Below are positions 1 through 8,529 of a stretch of 48,982 nucleotides of DNA, one piece after another. Source of the stretch: an uncultured Pseudomonadota bacterium (GTDB taxonomy: Bacteria > Pseudomonadota > Alphaproteobacteria > Rs-D84). The notes under the pieces were generated by a model. That model was not told where the DNA came from. It worked only from the letters and a program-made list of their open reading frames with translations, and made no database searches. Made by a program: the position numbers and the translations under genes. The stretch is taken from the NCBI GenBank assembly GCA_900320405.1, contig OOHM01000001.1, positions 154,209 through 203,190 of the forward strand. The letters run 5' to 3'. Position 1 is the stretch's first letter. Each line of letters begins with the position of its first letter.

Positions 1-305
1 GCATAATGGTTGTCCATATGGCAGAATTACGCAATATAAAGGTCGAATCTTTGGGAATACACCAAACTATTCCTGGGCGTATATTTGATTATGGAGATAT
101 AGTATTTACAGGTACGGGTAATACGGATGTTGTGTTTGAATATATTTCGTCACCAGCACAAACAATGGCATACATTAAGTCAATTATAGATGAAAATAAC
201 AGTACGGCACAGGAACAGCAAACAAAGGAAGTGGTAGAACAAGTAATGCGACAAATAATACAAGCGCAACAGCAAAATCGGACAGATGATGTTGTCGCTG
301 AATAA
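1..305 (+). CDS. PH (bPH2-type) domain protein, C-terminal part
   Basis: The reading frame is open at the left edge, so the gene begins outside the window; the ATG at position 6 is probably internal. The visible 99 residues start inside a YdbS/YdbT-like PH fold: the stretch KVESLGIHQTIPGRIFDYGD followed by IVFTGTG is the typical strand-turn of bacterial PH domains. After it comes a short linker and a Gln/Glu-rich, probably coiled tail (residues about 65-92). Such proteins are usually small membrane proteins with N-terminal TM helices, which would lie upstream. Function in this organism is unknown. It ends on a shared hairpin with the convergent ligase gene. Confidence 0.7.
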   Translation, partial: IMVVHMAELRNIKVESLGIHQTIPGRIFDYGDIVFTGTGNTDVVFEYISSPAQTMAYIKSIIDENNSTAQEQQTKEVVEQVMRQIIQAQQQNRTDDVVAE

Positions 306-332
306 ATGAACGCCAATATGGGCGTTCATTTA
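303..332. terminator. Bidirectional terminator hairpin
   Basis: A perfect 12-bp inverted repeat (TAAATGAACGCC / GGCGTTCATTTA) with a 6-nt loop begins on the stop codon of the PH gene and ends 6 nt past it from the stop of the convergent ligase gene. It can stop transcription from both sides, although the T tract is short. Confidence 0.7.
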
Positions 333-1921
333 TGCACTTCGAATTTACCCGCATCCAGCATTTCGCGAACCGCGTAATGTTTAATCTTTTTTGCAGATGT
401 TTGTGGTAATTCGTTTTCCGTTATTGCGAAATGATTTACCCATTTATACGGTGCGATTTTAAGGTTGGATGCCTTTAATAACATTGTCACACGCGCTATC
501 GATGTTCCCGGTGCAACCTGAAACACGGCGAATGGTACGATTTTTCCATTTAGTGTGTATTCAAAAACGGCGGCCGCCAAAATTTCATCGTTTTGTAAAT
601 ATAAATCTTCCAATTCGTCCGGGTAAACATTTTTACCACTGTCCAAAACAATGACTTGTTTTTTGCGCCCTTTAACAGACAATCGACCACGCGAATCGAT
701 TACACCGATATCACCCGTTTTATACCAACCGTTTTCAAAGGCTTCGCTGTTTGCTGCATCGTTATCGATATACGCCGGCATAACCATTGAACCACGAATC
801 CATATTTCACCAATACCGTTTTTATCTGGGGCGTGAATTTTAATCTCGTTCCCGGCAAGCGGCCCCGCATAATGCATAGAACCATCCGGCAATTTGAATG
901 CAAAATTAAAGTTTGCCGGTCCCGTTGTTTCGGTCAATCCATAGCAATCACCAACCACAAATCCCATACTTTCATAGAATCGACGAATTGACGGTTTAAG
1001 TGTTGCGCCCGCCGAAACCAAAACACGTGTGTTTCCACCAAATATGTCGTGCACGGGTTTGGTCACACGACGCACCAATGCCCCCAACCCAATTGCGTTC
1101 AATACGCGACGCGCATATACAACGGCACGCATCAATGTATAAACGTGTTTTTCCCGTGCGGATTGGACAATTTTTTTATAGAAAGTTTCCCATATGCGTG
1201 GAACCGCGGGTATAACTTCCGGTTTGTATTCATGAAAATCGCGCAGAAATTCACGCGGGTTTAATATCGGTTGCAATAACAGTCGCCCATCCAACACCAA
1301 TGGCGCAATTATATTTATCACAACACCATATATATGATAAAGTGGTAAAAAACCATAGAAAATATAATTTGGATTTATGACGGCACGATAAAACTGGGCA
1401 CCGTCTCCCAATGCCAGCAAATTACCATGTGTGATACCGACAATTTTTGGGTTGCCCGTTGAACCGGATGTAAAGGACAACATTGCCAAATCATCTCGTT
1501 TGCATTTTGCAGGTACAAAATCTTTTTCGTCTGTATCATCTATGGTTTCGATGTCAAACATTTTTGGGCCGTTCTGGATGAAATATGATTTCTGTGCCAA
1601 CGCCAACCTGCATTTTGTGCGTTTCATCATATTCAGGTGTTCGCTTTGTGCCAATCCTGTATCCAACATTAAAACGCGTGCGCCCTGGGACAGAATCGCA
1701 AAATAAGACTTTATAAAATCGGGTGTGTTTCCAGACAAAATTGCGACCGTATCACCGGCTTTAATTTTGAATTTTTTTGCCAAAACCACGGCGCGCCGCT
1801 TTACCGCGCGCAACAAATCTGTATAGGTTTCATTTTGACGCACAAAGAAAACACGCTTTTTGTTTTCCTTTACCGCGCGCGCCAACATTTCGTACACATT
1901 TTGTAAATCATCTATTTTCAT
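326..1921 (-). CDS. AMP-dependent acyl ligase (fatty-acyl-CoA/AMP synthetase family)
   Basis: A 531-residue ANL-superfamily enzyme that activates a carboxylic acid, probably a fatty acid, as acyl-AMP. Visible motifs are the P-loop TSGSTGNPK (residues 151-159), the A5 motif YGLTETTG in the middle, and the C-terminal hinge YKTGDIG followed by GRKKQVIV and GKNVYPDELE. The order and length fit long-chain acyl-CoA synthetases. The frame extends 34 codons further upstream, but the ATG at 1921 is preceded by a G-rich Shine-Dalgarno (GGGGGA, about 5 nt away), so I place the start there. It stands alone, divergent from nrdD and convergent with the PH gene. Acyl-CoA versus acyl-ACP specificity cannot be read from sequence. 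Confidence 0.88.
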   Translation of the reverse strand: MKIDDLQNVYEMLARAVKENKKRVFFVRQNETYTDLLRAVKRRAVVLAKKFKIKAGDTVAILSGNTPDFIKSYFAILSQGARVLMLDTGLAQSEHLNMMKRTKCRLALAQKSYFIQNGPKMFDIETIDDTDEKDFVPAKCKRDDLAMLSFTSGSTGNPKIVGITHGNLLALGDGAQFYRAVINPNYIFYGFLPLYHIYGVVINIIAPLVLDGRLLLQPILNPREFLRDFHEYKPEVIPAVPRIWETFYKKIVQSAREKHVYTLMRAVVYARRVLNAIGLGALVRRVTKPVHDIFGGNTRVLVSAGATLKPSIRRFYESMGFVVGDCYGLTETTGPANFNFAFKLPDGSMHYAGPLAGNEIKIHAPDKNGIGEIWIRGSMVMPAYIDNDAANSEAFENGWYKTGDIGVIDSRGRLSVKGRKKQVIVLDSGKNVYPDELEDLYLQNDEILAAAVFEYTLNGKIVPFAVFQVAPGTSIARVTMLLKASNLKIAPYKWVNHFAITENELPQTSAKKIKHYAVREMLDAGKFEVHK

Positions 1922-2053
1922 ATGATTCCCCCGGGGATTACTAATGCCCATATTATACCCCAGAAGGGCAAGGAAAAACAACCTAAATTTGATTTGTGTC
2001 CTGTATATCGATTCGATTCGCAAAAATGGCGGTTTTGTGGCGTTTTTTTGCGA

Positions 2054-2078
2054 ATCCGATTCTGTCGTAGAATCGGAT
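2054..2078. repeat. 10-bp inverted repeat in the divergent ligase/nrdD spacer
   Basis: ATCCGATTCT and AGAATCGGAT flank a 5-nt loop. It lies in the 500-bp gene-free spacer 1922-2421, upstream of the ligase gene, and has no T run, so an operator or mRNA-leader hairpin is more likely than a terminator. Related GAATCGAT-like words occur nearby (about 2010-2020 and 2180-2190). The spacer otherwise holds the nrdD promoter and NrdR boxes. Confidence 0.5.
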
Positions 2079-2331
2079 GTGTGTCACAATGGGTTGGTTT
2101 TACAGGAAAAATTGCAATAAAGTCAATATATAGATATGTTTTTGTAATTTTTTGACTATATGTTGTGATTTTTGTGTTTTTCGAATCGATTTTTATGCGT
2201 ATTTTAACAAAATATTGATACAAAACATATTTTGGTGTCCGAATCACTGTGTGAATATTATCCTGAATGCCGCGGATAACCGCCATTTGCAAATGTCCAG
2301 TAAAAAAATAAAAAAAATTACATTTTCTGTG

Positions 2332-2360
2332 TTGTTAACGAAATGGAAAAACTATATATT
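2332..2360 (+). promoter_or_regulatory. nrdD promoter
   Basis: TTGTTA (2332-2337), 17-bp spacer, TATATT (2355-2360). Predicted start near 2367 gives a leader of about 55 nt ending in GGAG 6 nt before the nrdD ATG. The -10 box lies inside the first NrdR-like box. Confidence 0.6.
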
Positions 2361-2397
2361 GATATAGAAACGATGGAACAAACACAATATCTTGTGT
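2349..2397 (+). promoter_or_regulatory. Tandem NrdR boxes
   Basis: The downstream site ACACAATATCTTGTGT (2382-2397) is a near-perfect copy of the NrdR palindrome (ACACwATATATwGTGT). A weaker site at 2349-2364 with core CTATATATTG matches 12 of 16 positions and overlaps the -10 box. The starts are 33 bp apart, about three helical turns, the usual arrangement for the ATP-cone repressor NrdR. Repression of the operon when dATP is high is therefore expected. The nrdR gene itself is not in the window. Confidence 0.75.
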
Positions 2398-2421
2398 TTT
2401 TTGACAAAATTGGAGTTTGAT

Positions 2422-4464
2422 ATGGCTGATAATGGAAAAGAGATTAAAATGCAGGTTGCACCGACATTTATTTGCAATGTTATGAGTATTAAAAAACGTT
2501 CCGGCGAAACGGCTGTGTTCGAGGCTAAAAAGATTTACGAGGCAATTAAAAAGGCCGCCTGTGCAACAAATGAAATATCCGATGAACACGTTGTTCAGGT
2601 CACAAATGATGTTTTAAATGATTTGGATAACAATTTTATGGGTAAAACCCCATCGGTTGAAGAAGTCCAAGATACTGTGATTCGCAAATTGATGGATGCC
2701 AAGGCATACAAAACGGCCGAGGCATATATTATATATCGTCAAAAACATTCTGAAATTCGCAATGCGAACATCGATGCGGTTGAAATTATCGAAAGTTATG
2801 TCGGTGGTTCAAATTGGCGTATCAAAGAAAACGCAAATATCGGGTATTCAATTGGTGGATTGATTCTGCGAACCAGTGAGCGCGTCACGGCAGAATATTG
2901 GTTAAATATGTTTCCCGAAGAAATCGCCGATGCGCACCGCAGTGCCGCGATTCATATTCATGACCTTGGGTGGTTGACGGGATATTGCGCGGGCTGGTCT
3001 TTGCGTGAATTGCTGTACGAAGGTTTCAATGGTGTTCCGGGATATCTGCAATGTGAACCGGCGAAACATATGGCAACCGCGATTTCGCATATGGTGAATT
3101 TCCTTGGGACATTGCAAAACGAATTTGCCGGTGCCCAGGCGTTCTCGTCGGTGGATACATATTTGGCACCGTATGTTCGGGTTGATAATATGTCATATTC
3201 CGATGTTAAAAACGCAATGCAGACATTGGTGTTTAATTGTGCGGTGCCGTGCCGTTGGGGAACCCAGACGCCGTTCATCAATTTTACATTTGATTGGACA
3301 TGTCCAAAAGATTTGCGTGCCCAACGCCCATTTATTGGTAAAAAACAGGTCGATTTTACCTATGGCGATTTACAAAACGAAATGGATATGATAAACAAGG
3401 CGTTTATCGAGGTTATGACCGAAGGCGATGCCCATGGTCGTCCGTTTACTTTCCCGATTCCCACATATAACATCACAGATGATTTTCCGTGGGATCACCC
3501 GAATGTTAAGCCGTTGTTTGATTTGGCGGCGAAATACGGGATTCCAAATTTCCAGAATTTCTTGAATTCTGATTTGAATCCAACGGATGTGCGTTCCATG
3601 TGCTGCAGACTTCGCCTGGACGTGCGTGAATTGTTAAAACGTGGTGGCGGTTTGTTCGGGTCGGCGGAAAAGACCGGTTCAATCGGCGTTGTTACGATGA
3701 ACCTGGCCCGTCTTGGTTATCGTCACAAAGGCGACCGCGAAGGTTTGTACCGTGAATTGGAACGGTTAATGAATATGGGGCGCGAAGTATTGGAAATCAA
3801 ACGTCGTGTTATATCCAAACATATGGAAAACGGGCTGTATCCGTTTACGCGCCGTTACTTGGGAAATTGGAATCACCACTTTTCTACAATCGGTGTGAAT
3901 GGCGCGAACGAAATGGTTTTGAACTTTACAGATGGTAAAGAAAATATTGCGACACCGTTTGGTAAAAAATTCGTCTTGGATTTGATGGACTTTATGCGTG
4001 ATAAATTGGCGACATTCCAAGAAGAAACTGGAAACCTGTATAATCTTGAGGCTACACCGGCCGAAGGTTGTTCATATCGATTTGCGAAAACCGATGTGAA
4101 AAACTTCCCGGATATTATAACCGCCGGCACGCGTGAGGCACCATATTATACCAATTCAACGCAATTACCGGTGAACTTTACAGACGACCCGTTTGTCGCA
4201 TTGGAACACCAGGAAGAATTGCAACGCAAATATACGGGCGGCACAATGTTGCACCTGTACATGGGTGAACCGGTATCAAGCGGCGAAGCGGCCCAGAAAA
4301 TCGTTCGTACGATTTTTGAAAACTACAAGATTCCGTACATGACACTTACCCCGACATTTTCAATATGTCCGAAACACGGGTATTTGCCGGGTCGGCACGA
4401 GTTTTGTCCAAAGTGTGATGCAGAATTGGGAATATGTCCCGATAATGTATCAAACCGGGCATAA
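2422..4464 (+). CDS. nrdD: Anaerobic ribonucleoside-triphosphate reductase, large part (lacks glycyl-radical domain)
   Basis: Class III ribonucleotide reductase catalytic chain, 680 residues, which makes dNTPs without oxygen. An ATP-cone (about residues 20-115, starting MSIKKRSGETAVFEAKKIYE) is followed by the ten-stranded barrel. CRWGTQTPF and MCCRL (Cys394/395) mark the active-site loops. The end holds the zinc site: Cys649, then CPKC (Cys662, Cys665), and Cys672. In ordinary NrdD the zinc site runs straight into the RVxGY glycyl-radical loop. Here the protein stops at residue 680 and the radical loop is encoded by the next gene in another frame. The start at 2422 has GGAG 6 nt upstream; a longer frame from 2392 lacks one. 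First gene of a three-gene operon with the radical subunit and nrdG. Confidence 0.95.
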   Translation: MADNGKEIKMQVAPTFICNVMSIKKRSGETAVFEAKKIYEAIKKAACATNEISDEHVVQVTNDVLNDLDNNFMGKTPSVEEVQDTVIRKLMDAKAYKTAEAYIIYRQKHSEIRNANIDAVEIIESYVGGSNWRIKENANIGYSIGGLILRTSERVTAEYWLNMFPEEIADAHRSAAIHIHDLGWLTGYCAGWSLRELLYEGFNGVPGYLQCEPAKHMATAISHMVNFLGTLQNEFAGAQAFSSVDTYLAPYVRVDNMSYSDVKNAMQTLVFNCAVPCRWGTQTPFINFTFDWTCPKDLRAQRPFIGKKQVDFTYGDLQNEMDMINKAFIEVMTEGDAHGRPFTFPIPTYNITDDFPWDHPNVKPLFDLAAKYGIPNFQNFLNSDLNPTDVRSMCCRLRLDVRELLKRGGGLFGSAEKTGSIGVVTMNLARLGYRHKGDREGLYRELERLMNMGREVLEIKRRVISKHMENGLYPFTRRYLGNWNHHFSTIGVNGANEMVLNFTDGKENIATPFGKKFVLDLMDFMRDKLATFQEETGNLYNLEATPAEGCSYRFAKTDVKNFPDIITAGTREAPYYTNSTQLPVNFTDDPFVALEHQEELQRKYTGGTMLHLYMGEPVSSGEAAQKIVRTIFENYKIPYMTLTPTFSICPKHGYLPGRHEFCPKCDAELGICPDNVSNRA

Positions 4465-4502
4465 TAAGATAAACAATCAAAAAAACAGGAAAGGAGAGTT
4501 AA

Positions 4503-4691
4503 ATGATTGCAAATACACAACAACAAAGAACAAAATGTGAAGTCTTTTCGCGTAGTATGGGATTTATTCGCCCGACCAGCAATTTTAACATTGGCAAATA
4601 TTCAGAATTCTGCGAAAGAAAAACATTTACCGAAGCGAACAGTTTAACCGCCGGTGCACGTCACACCGAATTGTTGAAAAAGGTCGCATAA
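4503..4691 (+). CDS. Detached glycyl-radical subunit of NrdD
   Basis: A 62-residue protein, too small to be noticed easily, whose residues 11-42 match the C-terminus of class III reductases: KCEVFSRSMGFIRP followed by FNIGKYSEFCERKTF, compare TEVxxRVxGYxRPVQxFNIGKxxEFxxR in intact NrdD. Gly20 is the predicted radical site, activated by NrdG. The gene starts 38 nt after the nrdD stop, is in a different frame, and has its own strong Shine-Dalgarno (GGAAAGGAGAG). It ends 3 nt before nrdG. It therefore looks like a separately translated subunit, comparable in concept to the GrcA/YfiD spare part of pyruvate formate-lyase, rather than a frameshift. A C-terminal extension (residues 43-62) has no counterpart I recognise. 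Confidence 0.85.
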   Translation: MIANTQQQRTKCEVFSRSMGFIRPTSNFNIGKYSEFCERKTFTEANSLTAGARHTELLKKVA

Positions 4692-4694
4692 GAA

Positions 4695-5396
4695 ATGAAC
4701 ACTGTTCAGATTGGTGGGTTGGTATCTTTCACAACGATAGATTATCCGGGCAAATTGGCGTGTGTGATCTTTTTGGTTGGTTGTCCAATTCGTTGTGTAT
4801 ATTGTTCCAATCCGCATCTGATTCCGGTTGGTCCCGGTGAATACGATCCCGAAAAAGTTTTTGATTGGTTAAAATCGCGCAAGGGAAAATTAGAGGCGGT
4901 TGTTTTTTCGGGGGGCGAGGCATTGATGCAGGGGTCTGCGGTTATTGAATATATGCGCCGCGTTCGGGAATTGGGATTTTCCATTGGTTTGCATACCAAT
5001 GGATTTTATCCGGAAAACCTGAATGCGGCGTCACCTTTTGTTGACTGGATTGGTATAGATTACAAGGCAACCAAAGATAATTACGAAAAATTGACCGGCG
5101 TAAATATTGCATACGATCATTTGATAAAAAGTTTGGACGTGTGGGCAAAAACCGGCAAACCGGCCGAGGTTCGCACGACGTGCGACCCACGTTTTGTGAC
5201 GCCGGACGATTTATTAAAAATCGCGCACGATGTGGCGGCGCGCGGATTCAAAAATTTTGCAGTGCAAAAATATGTGCCGCATTTTGAAGACGATTCGCAC
5301 GGTACAACGCCCGCAATGCGCAACGCGTTTTTCAATGATGATAAATTACGCACCAAAATAAATTCACTGTTTGAAACCGTCACCTGGCGGGAATAA
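4695..5396 (+). CDS. nrdG: Anaerobic RNR activating enzyme (radical SAM)
   Basis: 233-residue radical-SAM activase that reduces SAM to make the glycyl radical on NrdD. The cluster-binding motif is C30-PIR-C34-VY-C37 near the N-terminus, within GCPIRCVYCSNP; a GGE motif (SGGEALMQG) follows. The first residues (MNTVQIGGLVSFTTIDYPGK) are typical of the NrdG type found beside class III reductases. It starts 3 nt after the radical-subunit gene, so the three genes form one operon. Here its substrate should be the small separate subunit. Confidence 0.93.
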   Translation: MNTVQIGGLVSFTTIDYPGKLACVIFLVGCPIRCVYCSNPHLIPVGPGEYDPEKVFDWLKSRKGKLEAVVFSGGEALMQGSAVIEYMRRVRELGFSIGLHTNGFYPENLNAASPFVDWIGIDYKATKDNYEKLTGVNIAYDHLIKSLDVWAKTGKPAEVRTTCDPRFVTPDDLLKIAHDVAARGFKNFAVQKYVPHFEDDSHGTTPAMRNAFFNDDKLRTKINSLFETVTWRE

Positions 5397-5449
5397 TTTT
5401 AACGAACTATTTTATTTGCGTTTTGGAAAAAAATACTATATCATACGAA

Positions 5450-5494
5450 CCGCAGTTTGCGGAGTCCACAACCGTAGGTTGAAAAACCGACGGG
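5450..5494 (+). other. Two hairpins in the tRNA-Ser leader
   Basis: CCGCA-GTT-TGCGG (5450-5462) and a second stem CCGTAGGTT / AACCGACGG around a GAAA loop (5472-5493, one mismatch) sit just before the tRNA. An AT-rich stretch at 5430-5445 (TACTATATC) could be its -10. There is no T run, so these are leader structures of the primary transcript or part of a small RNA. Confidence 0.35.
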
Positions 5495-5507
5495 AACAAG
5501 AAGTTAA

Positions 5508-5597
5508 GGATGGTTGGCAGAGCGGTCGAATGCGGCGGTCTTGAAAACCGTTGACGGGGCAACCCGTCCGGGGGTTCGAATCCCTCACCATCCGCCA
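5508..5597 (+). tRNA. tRNA-Ser(UGA)
   Basis: Complete class II tRNA. The acceptor stem GGATGGT / ACCATCC closes with an encoded CCA end (5595-5597). The anticodon loop CTTGAAA gives TGA at 5542-5544. The long variable arm GACGGGGCAACCCGTC and T-loop GGTTCGAATCC confirm serine. It is followed 10 nt later by a strong terminator, so it is a single-gene unit. It marks the border between the core nrd region and the accessory island. Confidence 0.97.
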
Positions 5598-5607
5598 GTA
5601 ATATTGG

Positions 5608-5641
5608 ACATCCCGTGGTAATCCCACGGGGTGTTCTTTTT
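5608..5641 (+). terminator. Intrinsic terminator after tRNA-Ser
   Basis: 11-bp stem ACATCCCGTGG / CCACGGGGTGT (one G-T pair) with a 5-nt loop, then TCTTTTTC. A classic rho-independent terminator. Confidence 0.85.
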
Positions 5642-5814
5642 CGCCTCGTTCTCGGCGGTTTTTGACTATGATATTACCAGTGTATATCATCATCCGCGCC
5701 CAAACCGCCAAAATTCACCACAACCATATACCTTGCCCAATTTCCCGATGCCAGTTTTATGTTGAAAAAAGACCATTTTATGCTAGTGTTATGGTAAATA
5801 AAAAGAGGTTTTTT

Positions 5815-6825
5815 ATGAGCGATACAAACTTTAAAGCAGAAGCCAAATTGACATTACCAGAGAATGTGGACGATAATGTGGGTGGTTCGATCAAAGTTTT
5901 GTCTGAAGGAGTAGCATCCTTACTTAAACTTCCAGAGAAAATTGTTGATACCGTCGTAACGTCTGGAGCCACCTTGTTTAGACCGTTAGTTGCCTATTTA
6001 AACGGTAGTGCGAGTATAATAGAGGAAAATAGTTTCGTGCGGGCACAGGATATAAGAAAAGAGTCGAGCCAGTGTCGGTTGGCAGTAAATGTGGCGAAAA
6101 ACTTAGCCATTAAACAGCAATCTGGACAATATGTTCCAACAGAAATTGTTGATACGGATACTTTATTTGCTATCCAAAATGCCGCGTCAGAAACTACAGA
6201 TAAAGATTTTTTAGAATTCTGGGCACATTTGTACACGGAAGAAGCCTGTAACCCCAGTACGATAAGTAAAAAGACAGTCGAATTATGTAAAACTATAGAT
6301 AAACAACTCGCAGAAATTTTGGAAAAGAAAATATTTCCGTATTGTGCGGACAATTTCTTTTTTGCTGCTTACGAAATTGGTGTGAGTGATGTAGGTAGGG
6401 CCGAGGATTATGGCTTTATTACACAAAAAAAGCTTGCAATAAATCCGAGTCATCCAGCCACTAATATCGTGTTATATTTCGGGCAATATACAGTTGTGTG
6501 CAGATCTGGTTTTAGTGTTATGCCTGCAACACCAGAATTTTCTTTGTCCATATCTGGTGCAGAAGTCCGAAAAATAATTACACGTAATGATACATATGTT
6601 GATTTTAATATATTAAAAAATGGTTTAATTTCGGCCTCAAAAAATTGGAGATTGTCCGATAAATTTAGGGATCATATTGTTAAACTTGCACCCGGTAAGC
6701 AAATCGATTCAAATTTTATTATTATTCAAAATAACAAAATAATTTATCCAGAGAGTTGGCAAAATAAAACAATTGCGGATTATAACAACGCTTGTTTAGA
6801 AACATTAGATATAAGTCCAAAATAA
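5815..6825 (+). CDS. DUF2806-like protein
   Basis: 336-residue protein of unknown function. The central part (about residues 95-165, with KDFLEFWAHLYTEEACNP and SKKTVELCKTIDK) resembles the DUF2806 family, where a segment like LWAKILAGE..PGSFS..TLE is conserved. The first 60 residues carry an amphipathic or hydrophobic stretch (LLKLPEKIVDTVVTSGATLF) that could contact membrane. The start at 5815 has AGAGG 7 nt upstream; the frame extends further back without another ribosome site. A promoter-like TTGAAA ... TGCTAGTGT lies at 5762-5789. The last 21 bp overlap the 3' end of the convergent recombinase gene, so the two are probably one mobile module. Confidence 0.6.
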   Translation: MSDTNFKAEAKLTLPENVDDNVGGSIKVLSEGVASLLKLPEKIVDTVVTSGATLFRPLVAYLNGSASIIEENSFVRAQDIRKESSQCRLAVNVAKNLAIKQQSGQYVPTEIVDTDTLFAIQNAASETTDKDFLEFWAHLYTEEACNPSTISKKTVELCKTIDKQLAEILEKKIFPYCADNFFFAAYEIGVSDVGRAEDYGFITQKKLAINPSHPATNIVLYFGQYTVVCRSGFSVMPATPEFSLSISGAEVRKIITRNDTYVDFNILKNGLISASKNWRLSDKFRDHIVKLAPGKQIDSNFIIIQNNKIIYPESWQNKTIADYNNACLETLDISPK

Positions 6826-8409
6826 TTGATTGTTCCTAGCAATCTGGAATAAATCATTAACGTTGATTTTTAATTTCCCAGACAAGATTTGATTTATCTT
6901 GTCTGGGTTCATATATGCGATATCCAGATAACGATAAAACTGGCGAGAAGAAGTGTGGTTGCTATGTATAATATTATCCACATTGCCATCTCGTTCATAT
7001 AATTCCCTATATTTCCATGCTGTGGCAAAGGCTTTCAAAATTAAATGATTATTGTCGGTGACATTTAGCACACCGTTTTTACCACGGTCGTATACCGTGT
7101 TGACGTATTTACGAAGGAATACTTTTTCTGTAATTGTTATACTGTTGTCGCCAATAATGTATTCCATAGGTTCCGTGTTCGTGTTCATATAATTTTCCGT
7201 CATAAATGGTTGTAACTTAGCGGTATCGGTGGACAAGGTATAAATCAGTTGTTCCTGTGAATATACAATTTTTTCAACCAGTGATTGAATCAAATTGTGT
7301 TTTTCTGCAAAATTCATATTCGTTACATCAATTTGTTTTAATACAGTGGCCAGGCTTATGGGCAGATTCGACATATCGCTATCCAGAAATTGAGTCATGG
7401 TTTTAACCACAATTTCATCCACACACGCGGCAGTCAGATAAAATCCTTTAGTCGCATAATAATGAATCTTTCTTTTGCCTTTGCCGCTGGTCATTTGGTT
7501 AATGAATTTTGTGCCGTTATGATCGAATAATTTTCCTGTCAGTATATTTGGCGCACGGGTGCTTGATGATTTATTGTTGGAATTATTAGCCAGTGCAATC
7601 TGGACACGATTGAATAAATCGTTTGATATAATCGGTTCGTGTTCGCCTTTGGCAAACGTACCTTCTTTTTTGTTTTCAATTTGACCGATGTAAACTTTAT
7701 CACGCAATATACGATGCATACTCATTTTACTAATCGGATTACCGCCGCGCATCTTTCGTTTCGCCGTTTCCCATCGTTTGCCATATATACCTTTCTGTTG
7801 TGCATATTCAGTTAAATCATTAACAGATTGCAGTTCCAGATATTTTTCAAACAAATGTCGTACTTGTTCTGCTTCGGTTGGGTTTACTACCAATTTTTTG
7901 TTTATCAGGTCATAACCCAGCCGTGGCGCACCACCCATCCATAGACCTTTGGCTTTTGATGCACGGATTTTATCCCGAACGCGTTCGCTGGATACTTCGC
8001 GTTCAAACTGGGCGAATGATAACAGCATATTTAATGTCAATTTACCCATTGATGTACTTGTATCAAATGACTGGGTAATAGACACGAAATTGGCACCATA
8101 TTTTTCAAAATATTTCATCATATTATGGAAATCCAGAATTGAACGTGATAATCGGTCAACCTTGTAAACAACCACGGTATTTACTAAGCCATGTGCCATA
8201 TCATCCAGCATCTGTTTTAATGCAGGTCGTTCCATAGTTCCGCCAGATATAGCTGCATCACTGTATGTTTTATAATATTGCCAACCATTAAACGATTGAG
8301 ATGCAATATAGGCCTTGCACGATTCTTCTTGGTTTTGTAGAGAATTAAACTCTTGTTCCAGACCATGTTCAGTTGATTTGCGTGTATAAATAGCGCATTT
8401 AATTGTCAT
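6805..8409 (-). CDS. Large serine recombinase (site-specific integrase/resolvase family)
   Basis: 534-residue serine recombinase. The N-terminal catalytic domain begins MTIKCAIYTRKS with the nucleophile Ser12 and contains VVYKVDRLSRS and the long E helix. The Recombinase domain follows (GAPRLGYDL... to about residue 250), then a region where the usual Cys4 zinc ribbon lacks cysteines (FDHNGTKFINQMTSGKGKRK), then a C-terminal coiled and HTH-like tail. It starts with AGGAG 7 nt before the ATG. An ATTGC-TT-GCAAT inverted repeat at 8423-8434 lies between ribosome site and promoter and could be an operator. Size and domains fit integrases of phages or mobile islands in Alphaproteobacteria, commonly beside DUF2924 as here. 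Confidence 0.92.
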   Translation of the reverse strand: MTIKCAIYTRKSTEHGLEQEFNSLQNQEESCKAYIASQSFNGWQYYKTYSDAAISGGTMERPALKQMLDDMAHGLVNTVVVYKVDRLSRSILDFHNMMKYFEKYGANFVSITQSFDTSTSMGKLTLNMLLSFAQFEREVSSERVRDKIRASKAKGLWMGGAPRLGYDLINKKLVVNPTEAEQVRHLFEKYLELQSVNDLTEYAQQKGIYGKRWETAKRKMRGGNPISKMSMHRILRDKVYIGQIENKKEGTFAKGEHEPIISNDLFNRVQIALANNSNNKSSSTRAPNILTGKLFDHNGTKFINQMTSGKGKRKIHYYATKGFYLTAACVDEIVVKTMTQFLDSDMSNLPISLATVLKQIDVTNMNFAEKHNLIQSLVEKIVYSQEQLIYTLSTDTAKLQPFMTENYMNTNTEPMEYIIGDNSITITEKVFLRKYVNTVYDRGKNGVLNVTDNNHLILKAFATAWKYRELYERDGNVDNIIHSNHTSSRQFYRYLDIAYMNPDKINQILSGKLKINVNDLFQIARNNQLFWTYI

Positions 8410-8475
8410 GTTTTACTCCTATATTGCTTGCAATTAGTGCTTACAAAATGCCATAAGTCAAGTTATATAAAGTCG

Positions 8476-8503
8476 TTGAATTTTAGTGTATTTAGTCTAC
8501 AAT
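8476..8503 (+). promoter_or_regulatory. Promoter for the HEPN-motif gene
   Basis: TTGAAT (8476-8481), 16-bp spacer, TACAAT (8498-8503), about 27 nt before the start codon at 8530. Divergent from the serine recombinase. Confidence 0.5.
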
Positions 8504-8529
8504 ATACGCACATATACAAAGGGTTAAAA

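Noticed and set aside
1918..2292. 124-codon minus frame upstream of the acyl ligase
   Set aside because: No ribosome site or domain; overlaps the ligase start and the control region.
5436..5711. 91-codon minus-strand frame over the tRNA
   Set aside because: It is the antisense of tRNA-Ser (its product contains the usual tRNA-derived shadow VRDSNPR...); no ribosome site.
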